This document shows positions 15,393 to 22,901 of a DNA stretch of 26,026 nucleotides, piece after piece (position 1 is the stretch's first letter; every line of letters begins with the position of its first letter). The position numbers were made by a program, and so were the translations under genes. Below the pieces are notes generated by a model. That model did no database searches and was not told the origin of the DNA. It saw nothing but the letters and a program-made list of their open reading frames with translations. This DNA comes from CAZEFK01 sp964511405 (lineage in GTDB: Bacteria > Pseudomonadota > Alphaproteobacteria > Elsterales > Elsteraceae). Location of the stretch: the NCBI GenBank assembly GCA_964511405.1, contig CAZEFK010000099.1:1-26026 (forward strand). The letters run 5' to 3'.

Positions 15393-17273
15393 TCAGGCCA
15401 GGCCGAGCAGGTGCGGCAGCCACAGGGTGAGCGGCGGCACCAGCACGACGATCGCCAGGCCGGCGAGCAGGCACAGGTTGTAGGACAGGCTGGCGCGCAT
15501 GGCCGGCGTTGCGGGCGCGTCGCCGACGCTGCAGGCGATGTAGAAGCCGATGCCCAGCGGCGGCAGCATCACGCCGATACCGGTCGCCATGATCAGCAGG
15601 ATGCCGAACTGCAGTGGGTCGACGCCCATATGCGCCGCTGCCGGCAGAAAGATCGGGGCCGCGATCAGCACCGCCGGGAAGCCTTCCAGCAGGAAGCCGA
15701 TCACGATCAGTGCGCCGACGCTGAAGGCCAGGAAGCCCAGACGGCCGTGGAAGCTGCCGAGCGCGGCCGCCACTGCGGTGCCCAGCCCGTCGACCACGAT
15801 CGCCTGGGCCAGCAGGTTGGCCGCGGCGACCAGCAGCAGGATCATGCCGGCGGTGAGGGCGGCGTCGCGCAAGGCCGCATAGATCCGGGCCACGCCGATG
15901 CGGCGGCCGCCCAGCACGGCGGCGACCAGGGCATAGACCACCGCCAGCGAGCCCGACTCGGTGGGCGAGGCCAGGCCGCCGACGATACCGCCGATGACGA
16001 TCGCCGGTACGCCCAGCGCCGGCAGCGCGGGCCCGAGCCCGGCCACAGCCCGGCCCAGGGCGAACGGTTCGCCCGCCGCCCAGCCATAGCGCCGGGCGCG
16101 CAGCACCACGCCGACGATCAGGGCCAGCGTCAGCACCAGCGCCGGGACGATGCCGGCGATGAACAGCGCGCCCACCGACAGGCTGGTGACCGAGCCCAGG
16201 AGCAGCATCGCCAGCGACGGCGGCACGGTCTCGGACATCGCCGCCGAGGCGCACAGCACCGCCGCGAACTCCGACGCCGGATAGCCGCGCGCCCGCATCG
16301 GCCCCTTCATGACCGCGCCGATGGTCGCCATGTCGGCAGCCTTGGAGCCGCTGATGCCCGAGAACACGTAAGTGGCGACCACCTCGGCGATCAGCAGGCC
16401 GCCGGGCCAGTGGCCGACCCAGCGCTGCACCATCTCGACCAGGCGCTGGGCCATGCCGGTGACCTCCATCAGCACGCCGGCGGCCATGAAGAACGGGATG
16501 GCAAGCAACAGGAAGCTGCCGACGCCGTATTGCAGCGCCGACGGGATCGCGACCAGCGGCGCGTCGCCGGTCAGCACGAAATAGAGCGCGCCGCCCAGCG
16601 CCAGGATCAGCGGGATCGGCGTGCCGGCAGCGAACGTCGCCGCCAGCGCCGGCAGGATCAGCCAGAACGGCTCGACCTCGACGACCCCGGCGGCGTAGCC
16701 CCAGTGTCCCGCGGCGACCGCGATTGCGCCCAGCACCACCGGAACGGCGGCGCGGAGGCTCACCTGGCCCAGCGCCGCCAGCCGCTCCAGCGCGAACAGC
16801 ACCAGCAGCACCAGCCCGATGCCCAGCCACAGGGCGGCATAGCCGGCATGCAGGCCGAGCACCGGCAAGGCCTGGCGCGCCTGCATCGAGAGGAAGGTCG
16901 GATAGCGCAGCAGCGCCAGGGCTGCGACCGCCACGGCGATCCACAGGCCCAGCGCCTGGAGGGTAGCGCCGGCGCGCGGGGGCAGCCGCTCCACCAGGGC
17001 GGTGTAGGCCATCAAGCCGCTGCGCCGGAACAGCGCCGGCGCGCCGACGAAGGCGGTCACCGCGATCAGTAGGGTCGAAATGTCGGCCGCCCACGGCAGG
17101 TCGGCGCCCGCCAGGTAGCGCAGCGCCGTGCTGGCGAAGGTGATGGCGACATCGGCGACGAGCGCCGCCACCGCCAGCACCTCGCCGGTCGCGGCCAGCG
17201 CGTCGAGCGCCGCGCGCAGGCCGAGGCCGCTCGCAGCCCGGGCACAGCGGCGCAAGGCGACCGCCTGCCTCAC
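15393..17273 (-). CDS. TRAP transporter fused permease (DctQ-DctM)
   Basis: This 626-residue membrane protein has a small DctQ part (about residues 15-165, four hydrophobic segments, with the WAADIS loop typical of DctQ) joined to a large DctM part (about 190-626). DctM marks are PFFMAAGVLME, FSGISGSKAADMATIG and SETVPPSLAML, plus the second-repeat SPTESG and LPPLGIGFYIAC. It uses the Na+ or H+ gradient to move substrate delivered by the binding protein encoded next. The start is GTG 17273, which overlaps the stop of the upstream hydrolase gene by four bases (GTGA), indicating coupled translation. Reading further upstream only gives antisense-like sequence of other genes. Confidence 0.92.
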   Translation of the reverse strand: MRQAVALRRCARAASGLGLRAALDALAATGEVLAVAALVADVAITFASTALRYLAGADLPWAADISTLLIAVTAFVGAPALFRRSGLMAYTALVERLPPRAGATLQALGLWIAVAVAALALLRYPTFLSMQARQALPVLGLHAGYAALWLGIGLVLLVLFALERLAALGQVSLRAAVPVVLGAIAVAAGHWGYAAGVVEVEPFWLILPALAATFAAGTPIPLILALGGALYFVLTGDAPLVAIPSALQYGVGSFLLLAIPFFMAAGVLMEVTGMAQRLVEMVQRWVGHWPGGLLIAEVVATYVFSGISGSKAADMATIGAVMKGPMRARGYPASEFAAVLCASAAMSETVPPSLAMLLLGSVTSLSVGALFIAGIVPALVLTLALIVGVVLRARRYGWAAGEPFALGRAVAGLGPALPALGVPAIVIGGIVGGLASPTESGSLAVVYALVAAVLGGRRIGVARIYAALRDAALTAGMILLLVAAANLLAQAIVVDGLGTAVAAALGSFHGRLGFLAFSVGALIVIGFLLEGFPAVLIAAPIFLPAAAHMGVDPLQFGILLIMATGIGVMLPPLGIGFYIACSVGDAPATPAMRASLSYNLCLLAGLAIVVLVPPLTLWLPHLLGLA

Positions 17274-18001
17274 CGCAACGTGCGCTCCCACAGGTCGAAC
17301 AGATCGGCCCAGGTCGCCTCGGAGGCCGACGGCTCGTAGTCGGGCCGGGCCGCGAACTGGTAGCCGTGATGGGTGCCGGCGACGACCTTCAGGGTGTGCC
17401 GCACCCGATGCTGCTCCAGCGCCGCCTTGAGGTCGGTGATGGCCTGGGCCGGCACCGATGGGTCGACCTCGGCGAACGCGACATAGAGCTCGCCCTTGAT
17501 CCGGTCGACCACGCGGTGCGGGCTGTCGGGCTGATCGGTCGCCATGCCGACGCCGTAGAGCGCCGCCGCCGACGCGAACCGCGACGGGAAGCGGGCGGCG
17601 ACGGTGAGCGCGAACGGGCCGCTCATGCAATGGCCGACGCAGCCGACCGGGCCCGGCTTGACCGCATCGAGGGAATCGAGGAAAGCGAGCATCCCGCCGG
17701 TGTCCTCGGCCACCTGGGCGTTGGTCAGGCTGGTCATGGCGGCGCGGATCACCACCGACATCGCCTCGGTCCGGCGCTGCACGTCGAAGCGCAAGAGCCC
17801 GATCCGGTAGTACAGGTCGGGCAGCAGACAGACATAGCCGCGGGCCGCGATCCGCCGCGCCATCATGCGCAGCTCTTCCCGGATCCCCGGCGCGTCCATG
17901 TACAGGATCACCGGCGGATAGCGGTCGCCGCCGTCCGGCCAGGCCACGAAGGCGGGCTGCTGGCCGTACCGGGTGTAGATGGATACCTCGCGTTCGATCA
18001 T
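17270..18001 (-). CDS. Dienelactone hydrolase-family protein
   Basis: This 243-residue protein has the length and fold of ClcD/TcbE-type carboxymethylenebutenolidase (dienelactone hydrolase). The nucleophile is Cys125 in GHCMSG, with Asp180 (AEVDPSVP) and His211/212 (GTHHGYQF) completing the triad. The N-terminal MDAPGIREELR segment, followed by GYVCLLPDLYYR, is typical, although the usual Glu that polarises the Cys in ClcD (EIFG segment) is replaced by Asp36. It is placed between two TRAP systems: 30 bases after DctP 2, and overlapping the fused permease start by four bases. It may hydrolyse a lactone or ester entering through the transporters. Start ATG 18001 has GAGAGG six bases upstream. 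Confidence 0.92.
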   Translation of the reverse strand: MIEREVSIYTRYGQQPAFVAWPDGGDRYPPVILYMDAPGIREELRMMARRIAARGYVCLLPDLYYRIGLLRFDVQRRTEAMSVVIRAAMTSLTNAQVAEDTGGMLAFLDSLDAVKPGPVGCVGHCMSGPFALTVAARFPSRFASAAALYGVGMATDQPDSPHRVVDRIKGELYVAFAEVDPSVPAQAITDLKAALEQHRVRHTLKVVAGTHHGYQFAARPDYEPSASEATWADLFDLWERTLR

Positions 18002-18031
18002 CGGCGCCTCTCGCGGCTGGAGCGGGTGTCG

Positions 18032-19030
18032 TCAGGCCGTCGCCGAGCGCGCCAGCTTGACCAGGTCGGGGCGGAACAGGTCCGGGAACTTGCCGATCAC
18101 GTCGGCAGTGGCGGCCTGGAACGACGGGATGTCGGGCGTCAAATCCACGGTCATGCCCTTCGATGCCAGGAAGTCGTAAGCGTCCTTCTCGTCCTTCTGG
18201 GTGTAGGCGCGCAGCCAGAGCGTGGCGTCCTGGCCGGCGGCCAGCACCGCCGCCTGCTCCTCGCTGGCCAACCCGTCGAAGAACTTGGGATTGATGATGG
18301 CGTACGAGTTGGTCATGACATGGTCGGTCTTCGAGGCGAACTTCTGGACTTCGTAGTACTTGTTCGACTTGACCACCGACGGCGGCGTGTCCTGGCCGTC
18401 GGCGACCTTCTGGCTGAGCGCCAGGTACAGCTCGCTGAGGTCGACGGCGACGATGGTCGAGCCCATGGCCTGCATCATGGCGATATAGGACTTGGAGTCG
18501 GGCACCCGCATCTTGAGGTCGCCCATGTCCTGGGCGCGATGGATCGGATGCTTGCTGTTGGTCATGCAGCGCATGCCCAGATCGTGCCAGCCGGCGATGC
18601 GGAAGCCCTGCGCCAGCGCCCGCCGCTTCAGCTCCTCGCCGAGCGCGCCGTCGAGCGCCGCGTAGGCCTGGGGCCGGCCGGTGAACAGGAACGGGCCGTC
18701 GGTCACCGACATGTCGGGCACCCAGTTCATCAGGGCCACGCCGACGCCGCCCATCTCCAGCGAGCCGAGCCGGACCGCCTGGGCGGTGTCGCGCTCGGTG
18801 CCCATCTGGGCGTTCGGAAAGATGGTGACCTGGAACGCCCCGTTGGTGCGCTTCTCCAGCGACGCCTTGAACTGCTCGCCCCACCGATGCCAGCCATGGC
18901 TGAGCGGCGCGCTGTGGGCGTAGCGGATCCGCTTGGCGCGGCCGGCCTGGGCCAGCGCGGCCGGCGCCAGGGCCGCGGCGGCGGCGCCCAGCAGGACAGC
19001 ACGGCGCGTCGGTCCTCGGATGTCGCTCAT
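18032..19030 (-). CDS. TRAP transporter solute-binding protein (DctP family) 2
   Basis: This 332-residue periplasmic binding protein has a twin-arginine signal (PTRRAVLLGAA, Arg9-Arg10) and a probable cut after ALA near residue 27. The mature protein has KMRVPDSKSY with the ligand-binding Arg175, and DLSELYLALSQKVADGQD, both DctP signatures. It shares the fold with DctP 1 but little else, and residues around the ligand Arg differ (PDSKSY here, ISSPVY there), so the two probably bind different acids. ATG 19030 follows GGGGGGAGAAGCC. It is 28 bases downstream of the DctM gene, with which it would form the second TRAP system. Confidence 0.94.
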   Translation of the reverse strand: MSDIRGPTRRAVLLGAAAAALAPAALAQAGRAKRIRYAHSAPLSHGWHRWGEQFKASLEKRTNGAFQVTIFPNAQMGTERDTAQAVRLGSLEMGGVGVALMNWVPDMSVTDGPFLFTGRPQAYAALDGALGEELKRRALAQGFRIAGWHDLGMRCMTNSKHPIHRAQDMGDLKMRVPDSKSYIAMMQAMGSTIVAVDLSELYLALSQKVADGQDTPPSVVKSNKYYEVQKFASKTDHVMTNSYAIINPKFFDGLASEEQAAVLAAGQDATLWLRAYTQKDEKDAYDFLASKGMTVDLTPDIPSFQAATADVIGKFPDLFRPDLVKLARSATA

Positions 19031-19058
19031 GGCTTCTCCCCCCTTCTTGTCGGTTGGC

Positions 19059-20402
19059 TCAGTCGCCGAAGCCGGCCAGCCGCGGCAGCACCAGGGTGAT
19101 CCACGGCACCGCGGCCACCGCCAGCAGCCCGGCGCACAGCACCACCAGGTAGCCGGCCACCGGGCGCACCGTGCGGTGCACCTCGGTCCCGCAGATCGCG
19201 CAGGCGATGTAGAGCGCCAGGCCCAGCGGCGGCACGATCGAGCCGATGCCGAAGGCCTCGATCAGGACGATGCCGTAATGCAGCGGATGGACGCCGAGGG
19301 CGTCGGCCACCGGCAGCAGCAGCGGCCCCAGGATCACCACGGTCACGATGCTTTCCAGCAGCGCGCCCAGCATGATGGTGATGGCGATGACCGCGGGCAG
19401 GAACAGCCCGGCGCCCAGCGCCTGCAGCTGGGCGGCGACCGCGTCGGGCACGCCGTCCAGCGACAGCGCCCACGAGAACAGGGTGGCTCCGGCGAAGGTG
19501 AAGAAGATCATGCCGCCGAGCAGGTTGGTCTCGGTCAGCAGGGCCCACAGCCGCGCGGGCCTGAGCTCGCGATAGAGACCGCCGGCCAGCAGCAGGCCCA
19601 GCGCCACCGCGACCGCCGACATCTCGGTCGGCGTGCCGAACCCCGCCACGATGCCGCCGATCAGCAGTACCGGCAGCATCAGCGGCAACAGGGCGCCGCG
19701 CAGTGCCGCCAACTGCGTGCCCAGGTTCGCGCGCGGCGCCGGCTGCCAGCGCGCCCGCCGCGCGCGAATGTAGACGACGACCATCAGCGCCGCGGCGATC
19801 ACCGCCGCTGGCAGCAGCCCGGCCAGGAACAGGGCGCCGGTCGACACCGAAGTGACCGAGCCCAGGGCCAGGATCGCGATGCTGGGCGGGATCGACTCGC
19901 CCATCGCCGCCGACGCCGCCAGCACCGCCGCCGCTTCGGCCGGCTCGTAGCCCTGGCGGTGGAAGCTGTCGGTCATCGGGATGCCGACCGCCGCCATGTC
20001 GGCCGCCTTCGAGCCCGAGATGCCCGAGGCGACGTACATGCCGACGATCGACACCTGGAGCAGGCCGCCGCGCAAATGGCCGAGCAGCGCGGTCAGCAGC
20101 GCCACGATGCGCCGCCCGATGCCGCCCTTGTCCATGATGAAGCCGGTCAGGATGAAGAACGGCAGCGCCAGCATGATGAAGCCGCCGGCGCCGCGCTGGG
20201 CGGTGCTGGCGATGGCGATGGCGGGCGCGGCGCCGGTCTCGGTGATGTGGACCATGGCCACCGCCGCCAGCACGAAGCCGACCGGCAGCCCCAGCGCCAG
20301 CAGTGCCACGAAGCCGGCGGCCAGCAGAGGATAGAGCGCCGGGCCCTCGGCCCAGGTGCCGCCGGCGGCCAGCACCGCCGCCGCCGCTGCCGCCAGCACC
20401 AC
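19059..20402 (-). CDS. TRAP transporter large permease (DctM)
   Basis: This is a DctM protein of about 447 residues with some 12 hydrophobic segments. Marks are LALGLPVGFVL near the start of the core, PFFILTGFIMDKGGI, ASGISGSKAADMAAVG, GESIPPSIAIL, GTPTEMSAV and VPPLGLALYIAC. No DctQ gene accompanies it. The start is uncertain: GTG 20402 is the first in-frame initiator after the upstream stop codons, yet it lacks a good ribosome site. A strong AGGGGAGGA (20467-20459) lies about 57 bases upstream with no in-frame start behind it. In the region between, the frame stays open, reading RSDRAGWRERTPALAAGA, and a CTG at 20417 is possible. The core permease is certain; the N-terminus is not. Confidence 0.88.
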   Translation of the reverse strand: MVLAAAAAAVLAAGGTWAEGPALYPLLAAGFVALLALGLPVGFVLAAVAMVHITETGAAPAIAIASTAQRGAGGFIMLALPFFILTGFIMDKGGIGRRIVALLTALLGHLRGGLLQVSIVGMYVASGISGSKAADMAAVGIPMTDSFHRQGYEPAEAAAVLAASAAMGESIPPSIAILALGSVTSVSTGALFLAGLLPAAVIAAALMVVVYIRARRARWQPAPRANLGTQLAALRGALLPLMLPVLLIGGIVAGFGTPTEMSAVAVALGLLLAGGLYRELRPARLWALLTETNLLGGMIFFTFAGATLFSWALSLDGVPDAVAAQLQALGAGLFLPAVIAITIMLGALLESIVTVVILGPLLLPVADALGVHPLHYGIVLIEAFGIGSIVPPLGLALYIACAICGTEVHRTVRPVAGYLVVLCAGLLAVAAVPWITLVLPRLAGFGD

Positions 20403-20567
20403 GGCACCCGCCGCCAGCGCCGGGGTCCGCTCCCGCCAGCCCGCTCGATCGCTCCTGGTCCTCCCCTGCGATGGCGACGTGCGCGTCCATCTTGGTCTTT
20501 CGGCTTCGTCGATTGGTCCTGTCCCGTGCCGCGGGGCCGCTCGTGGGCCGAGGCCTTCCGGCGGCGG
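20403..20567. other. 165-base gap between aldolase and DctM with orphan ribosome site
   Basis: This is the only sizeable gap in the ten-gene operon. It is open in the DctM frame for its 3' part and includes a strong AGGGGAGGA at 20467-20459. An ATG at 20490 is in another frame and has no ribosome site. It is too short for a DctQ gene (about 450-500 bases). It could be leader sequence, or a scar from loss of a gene. Confidence 0.5.
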
Positions 20568-21284
20568 TCAGGCCGGCCGGGGCTCGGGCATGAGCTGGCC
20601 CATCCCGGCCAGGATGATCTCGTTGATCCAGGCGTATTGCATGAAGTCCTCGCGCACCCGCTTGCCGGCGGCGCGCGCCGCGGCGGCGGCGTGCGCCACG
20701 GCGTGACGCACATCGGCATGGCCGGGATTGCCCGGATGGCCCAGCGACTGCGCCAGATCCATCAGGCCGAAGCTCAGATAATCGACGCCCTCGACCGCGG
20801 CCAGGGCGCCCGCGGCCTCGATGCCGGCCCGGCTCTCGATCATCAGGCACAGCGACATGGCGGCGTTGCAGGCGAGCATATGGGCAGGGCGGTCGGGCAT
20901 GCTGGTGAAGGCCGGGCGGCCGCCGCCGAACGAGCGCTCGCCGAGCGGCGCGAAATAGGTGGCCGCCACCACGTCGCGGGCCTGCGCCACGGTTTCGATG
21001 TGGGGCGCGACGATGCCCTGCACGCCGCGGTCCAGGAACCGAGTGATGGTGCCGGCGGTGCCGTCCGGGACCCGGGCGATCGCGGTCAGGCCATGGCGCT
21101 CGGCGGCGATGCACGCGGCCTCGACGTCGCGGGCATCGAAGCAGCCATGCTCCCCGTCGATGTAGACGAAGTCCAGGCTGCCGGCGACCAGCTCGATCAC
21201 GCCGGGGGCGGCGAAGGTCATGTGGACGCCGCGAACGATCGCGCCGTTGCGGGCGGCCTCCTTGACGGCATTGCGCTGCGGCAC
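20568..21284 (-). CDS. HpcH/HpaI-family aldolase (class II, pyruvate-type)
   Basis: This 238-residue protein starts at GTG 21284, supported by GGGGAGGAACC directly upstream; no ATG fits. It aligns residue for residue with HpaI-type aldolases, which are trimmed TIM barrels using a divalent metal. His46 lies in DGEHG, Arg71 in AIARVP, and the metal ligands are Glu150 (MIESRAG) and Asp176 (GLMDLAQ), each one residue shifted from E. coli HpaI. It cleaves 4-hydroxy-2-keto acids to pyruvate (or a pyruvate analogue) and an aldehyde. As first gene of the operon it fits either the last step of a meta-cleavage route (4-hydroxy-2-ketovalerate type) or a 2-keto-3-deoxy sugar-acid aldolase such as RhmA/GarL. 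The sequence alone does not separate these. Confidence 0.92.
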   Translation of the reverse strand: MPQRNAVKEAARNGAIVRGVHMTFAAPGVIELVAGSLDFVYIDGEHGCFDARDVEAACIAAERHGLTAIARVPDGTAGTITRFLDRGVQGIVAPHIETVAQARDVVAATYFAPLGERSFGGGRPAFTSMPDRPAHMLACNAAMSLCLMIESRAGIEAAGALAAVEGVDYLSFGLMDLAQSLGHPGNPGHADVRHAVAHAAAAARAAGKRVREDFMQYAWINEIILAGMGQLMPEPRPA

Positions 21285-21378
21285 GGTTCCTCCCCTGCAT
21301 TGTCGTTGAAACGACGATAGCAGCCGCCACAGCATAGGAAAAATCAGAAGTCTTCCGGAGTTATGATAGGATGACCCT
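21285..21378. promoter_or_regulatory. Divergent promoter region between LysR gene 2 and the ten-gene operon
   Basis: These 94 bases contain an A/T-rich core (around 21333-21372) in an otherwise very GC-rich window, the expected place for promoters of both the regulator and the operon. It holds at least three inverted repeats: GTCGTT-GA-AACGAC (21302-21315), GAAG-T-CTTC (21347-21355) and the LysR-type box at 21366-21380. GCATAGG near 21332 is also an inverted copy of CCTATGC at the start codon. I do not assign exact -35/-10 boxes. Confidence 0.6.
21302..21315. promoter_or_regulatory. Perfect 14-bp inverted repeat upstream of the aldolase operon
   Basis: GTCGTT and AACGAC flank a GA centre. 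The site ends 18 bases before the aldolase GTG, so it lies in the operon's 5' leader or start region, where a repressor or a second LysR subsite could act. Not matched to any known regulator. Confidence 0.5.
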
Positions 21379-21380
21379 AT
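21366..21380. promoter_or_regulatory. LysR-type operator overlapping the LysR 2 start codon
   Basis: ATAGG-ATGAC-CCTAT is an inverted repeat with five-base arms. T at 21367 and A at 21379 satisfy T-N11-A. The right arm includes the first bases of the regulator's ATG, so binding would directly shut off the regulator gene. Confidence 0.6.
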
Positions 21381-22278
21381 GCTTCCGACGCTCGCCCAGA
21401 TCCAGACCTTCGACGCCATCGTGCGGCTGGGCAGCTTCCAAGCGGCGGCCCGGGACCTGGGCCTGACCCAACCCAGCATCTCGCTCAGGGTGCGCGAGCT
21501 GGAGTCGGTGCTGGGCACCGAGCTGTTCATCCGCAACGGGCCGCGGGTGAGCCTGACGGCGGAGGGCTCGGCGCTGGTCGACCATGCGCGCCGGCTGCTC
21601 GACGATGCCGCCTCGATGGTGGCGCGCTTCCGCGGCCGCGACCCGCTGCGCGGCCTGCTGCGCATCGGCGTCAACGAAAGCTTCGCCCTGGTCTGCCTTC
21701 CCGACCTGCTGCAGCGGCTGGAACTGGAGTATCCGAGCCTGAAGACCTCGATCCGGGTCGGCGACACCGGCGAGGTCAGCCAACTGCTGAACGACCGCAA
21801 GCTCGACGTCGGCATCGTCTCGCAGCCGGATCTGGCGCCGCATGTCCAGGCGCAGCCGGTGGGCGTCAACCAGCTCGGCTGGTTTGTCGGGCCCGACCTG
21901 GCGCTGCCGCGCCAGCCGCTGACGCCCGAGGGCCTGGCCGGGTTCCATTTGGCGATCAGCCCGCCGACCGCGCGGCTGCATGCCACGGCGATGGCCTGGT
22001 TCGCCCAGGCCGGCGTCGCGCCGACCCGGGTCAGCACCTGCAACAGCCTGCCGGTCACCACCCTGATGATCCTGCGCAACCTGGCGATCGGGCTGGTGCC
22101 GGTGCGGCTGATGCAAGAGCATGTCCGCCGCCGCGAGGCCCGCGCGCTCGTGGTGACGCCGGCGATGGGCGGGCACCGCGTGATGCTGTGCCATCAGGCC
22201 AGCGAGTTCGGGCCCCGGCTGCAGCAGATCCTGGGCCTGATCGGAACCATCGTGGCGGAGCGGCGGCTGTTCGCGTGA
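21379..22278 (+). CDS. LysR-family transcriptional regulator 2
   Basis: This 299-residue protein has a standard LysR winged helix-turn-helix (about residues 5-63; recognition segment GSFQAAARDLGLTQPSISLR at 19-38) and an effector-binding domain from about residue 92 (LLRIGVNESFALVCLP). It is transcribed divergently from the ten-gene operon starting 95 bases away and is the obvious candidate regulator of it. The effector domain contains GDTGEVSQLLNDRKLDVGIVSQP, split here only by the normal domain hinge. The likely inducer is a pathway acid, unknown. It differs clearly from LysR 1, so the two operons probably respond to different signals. Confidence 0.95.
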   Translation: MLPTLAQIQTFDAIVRLGSFQAAARDLGLTQPSISLRVRELESVLGTELFIRNGPRVSLTAEGSALVDHARRLLDDAASMVARFRGRDPLRGLLRIGVNESFALVCLPDLLQRLELEYPSLKTSIRVGDTGEVSQLLNDRKLDVGIVSQPDLAPHVQAQPVGVNQLGWFVGPDLALPRQPLTPEGLAGFHLAISPPTARLHATAMAWFAQAGVAPTRVSTCNSLPVTTLMILRNLAIGLVPVRLMQEHVRRREARALVVTPAMGGHRVMLCHQASEFGPRLQQILGLIGTIVAERRLFA

Positions 22279-22295
22279 GCTGCGGGCTCACCCGG

Positions 22296-22312
22296 CCTTC
22301 CCATGAGGAAGG
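22296..22312. terminator. Hairpin after LysR gene 2
   Basis: CCTTCC-CATGA-GGAAGG forms a six-pair stem with a five-base loop, 18 bases after the LysR 2 stop and before the convergent dehydratase remnant. No T-tract follows on either strand, so termination is only a guess. Confidence 0.35.
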
Positions 22313-22336
22313 GACACGACTGGCGTTTGCTTCAGC

Positions 22337-22379
22337 TCAGAATTTCAGCTCCACCTCGCTGTCGAGCTTCGTGCCGGCC
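22337..22379 (-). pseudogene. 3' ghost of an enolase-superfamily dehydratase gene
   Basis: The last 13 codons and stop read AGTKLDSEVELKF, nearly the same as the C-terminus of the dehydratase at 22979-24172 (DAEKIESEVELKF). The similarity continues past the stop codon: 22331-22369 and 22973-23011 agree at 35 of 39 bases. Nothing else of a dehydratase is visible upstream on this strand, since the universal stress protein gene stops 26 bases away and happens to be in the same frame. This is best read as the tail of a lost paralogue or of a partial duplication. Confidence 0.65.
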
Positions 22380-22405
22380 GACCTCGGCGGCAAGTCGTGA
22401 GCGCG

Positions 22406-22858
22406 TCACGCCGCCCGGGGCACTACCAGGACCGGGCGCTCGGCCGCGGTCAGCATAGCCTGGGCGACGCTCCCCAGCAGCAGCCCGGCCAGGTGGCCGT
22501 GGCCGCGGTTGCCGCACACGATCAGATCGGCGCCGTGGCTGGCGGCCGCGGCCAGGATCTGCTCGGCCGGCTGGCCGATCCGGACTTGGTGATCGACCGG
22601 CCTGGCGCCATGGGCGAGGGCACGGGCGCGCACGGTCTCCAGCAACGCTTCGGCACTGGTGCTGAGCAGGGCGGTCAGGGGCTCGCTCAGATGCTCGATC
22701 CGGGCGTAGGCCTCCAGCTCCGGCTCCAGGTGGTCGGGGGTGCGGACCACCGCGACCAGCAGCAGGCTCGCGCCCAGCGGCTTGGCCAGGGCAGCCGCGA
22801 CGTCGAGGGCATGGAGCGACGGGGCCGAGCCATCGACCGCCACCAGGATCCGCTTCAT
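22406..22858 (-). CDS. Universal stress protein (UspA family)
   Basis: This is a single 150-residue Usp domain. ATG 22858 is chosen because GGAGGG lies six bases upstream; an in-frame GTG two codons earlier is less likely. It opens with KRILVAVDGSAPS, the ATP-side Asp of the family, and has the C-terminal nucleotide motif GNRGHGHLAGLLLGS (G-x2-G-x9-G-S, about 116-130) followed by a VLVVP strand. It therefore probably binds ATP (UspFG/MJ0577 type). Such proteins support survival under nutrient, oxidative or anoxic stress. The gene lies between two related dehydratase 3' ends, which suggests it was placed there by rearrangement. No operon partner is obvious apart from the dehydratase gene 120 bases upstream on the same strand. 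Confidence 0.93.
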   Translation of the reverse strand: MKRILVAVDGSAPSLHALDVAAALAKPLGASLLLVAVVRTPDHLEPELEAYARIEHLSEPLTALLSTSAEALLETVRARALAHGARPVDHQVRIGQPAEQILAAAASHGADLIVCGNRGHGHLAGLLLGSVAQAMLTAAERPVLVVPRAA

Positions 22859-22879
22859 GGGCACCCTCCTTCGCTGAGC

Positions 22880-22901
22880 CGGCAGGATAGCCGGCCTGCC
22901 G
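22880..22901. other. Hairpin between dehydratase and Usp genes
   Basis: CGGCAGG (22880-22886) and CCTGCCG (22895-22901) pair perfectly over eight bases. An alternative stem, CCGGC (22879-22883) with GCCGG (22890-22894), competes with it. It lies in the 120-base gap, 21 bases upstream of the Usp start. It could end the dehydratase transcript or fold the Usp leader; there is no T-tract. Confidence 0.35.

Noticed and set aside
15393..18884. A single 1163-residue minus-strand frame covering the fused TRAP permease and sequence further upstream
   Set aside because: The upstream part overlaps DctP 2 and the dienelactone hydrolase in another frame and has no family similarity; the true start is the GTG at 17273 overlapping the hydrolase stop.
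18933..21320. Very long plus-strand open frame (about 795 residues) opposite the DctM/aldolase genes, and similar ones at 13079-15430, 15231-17072, 7184-8896, 5187-6752 and 3038-4594
   Set aside because: Their products are dominated by Arg, Gln, His, Ala and Gly with no domain motifs, and each lies opposite a gene with clear family motifs. Strong GC bias at third codon positions removes stop codons from the complementary frame.
22296..22312. Strong rho-independent terminator for LysR 2
   Set aside because: The stem is only six pairs and no T-run follows on either strand, so it is listed only as a weak hairpin.
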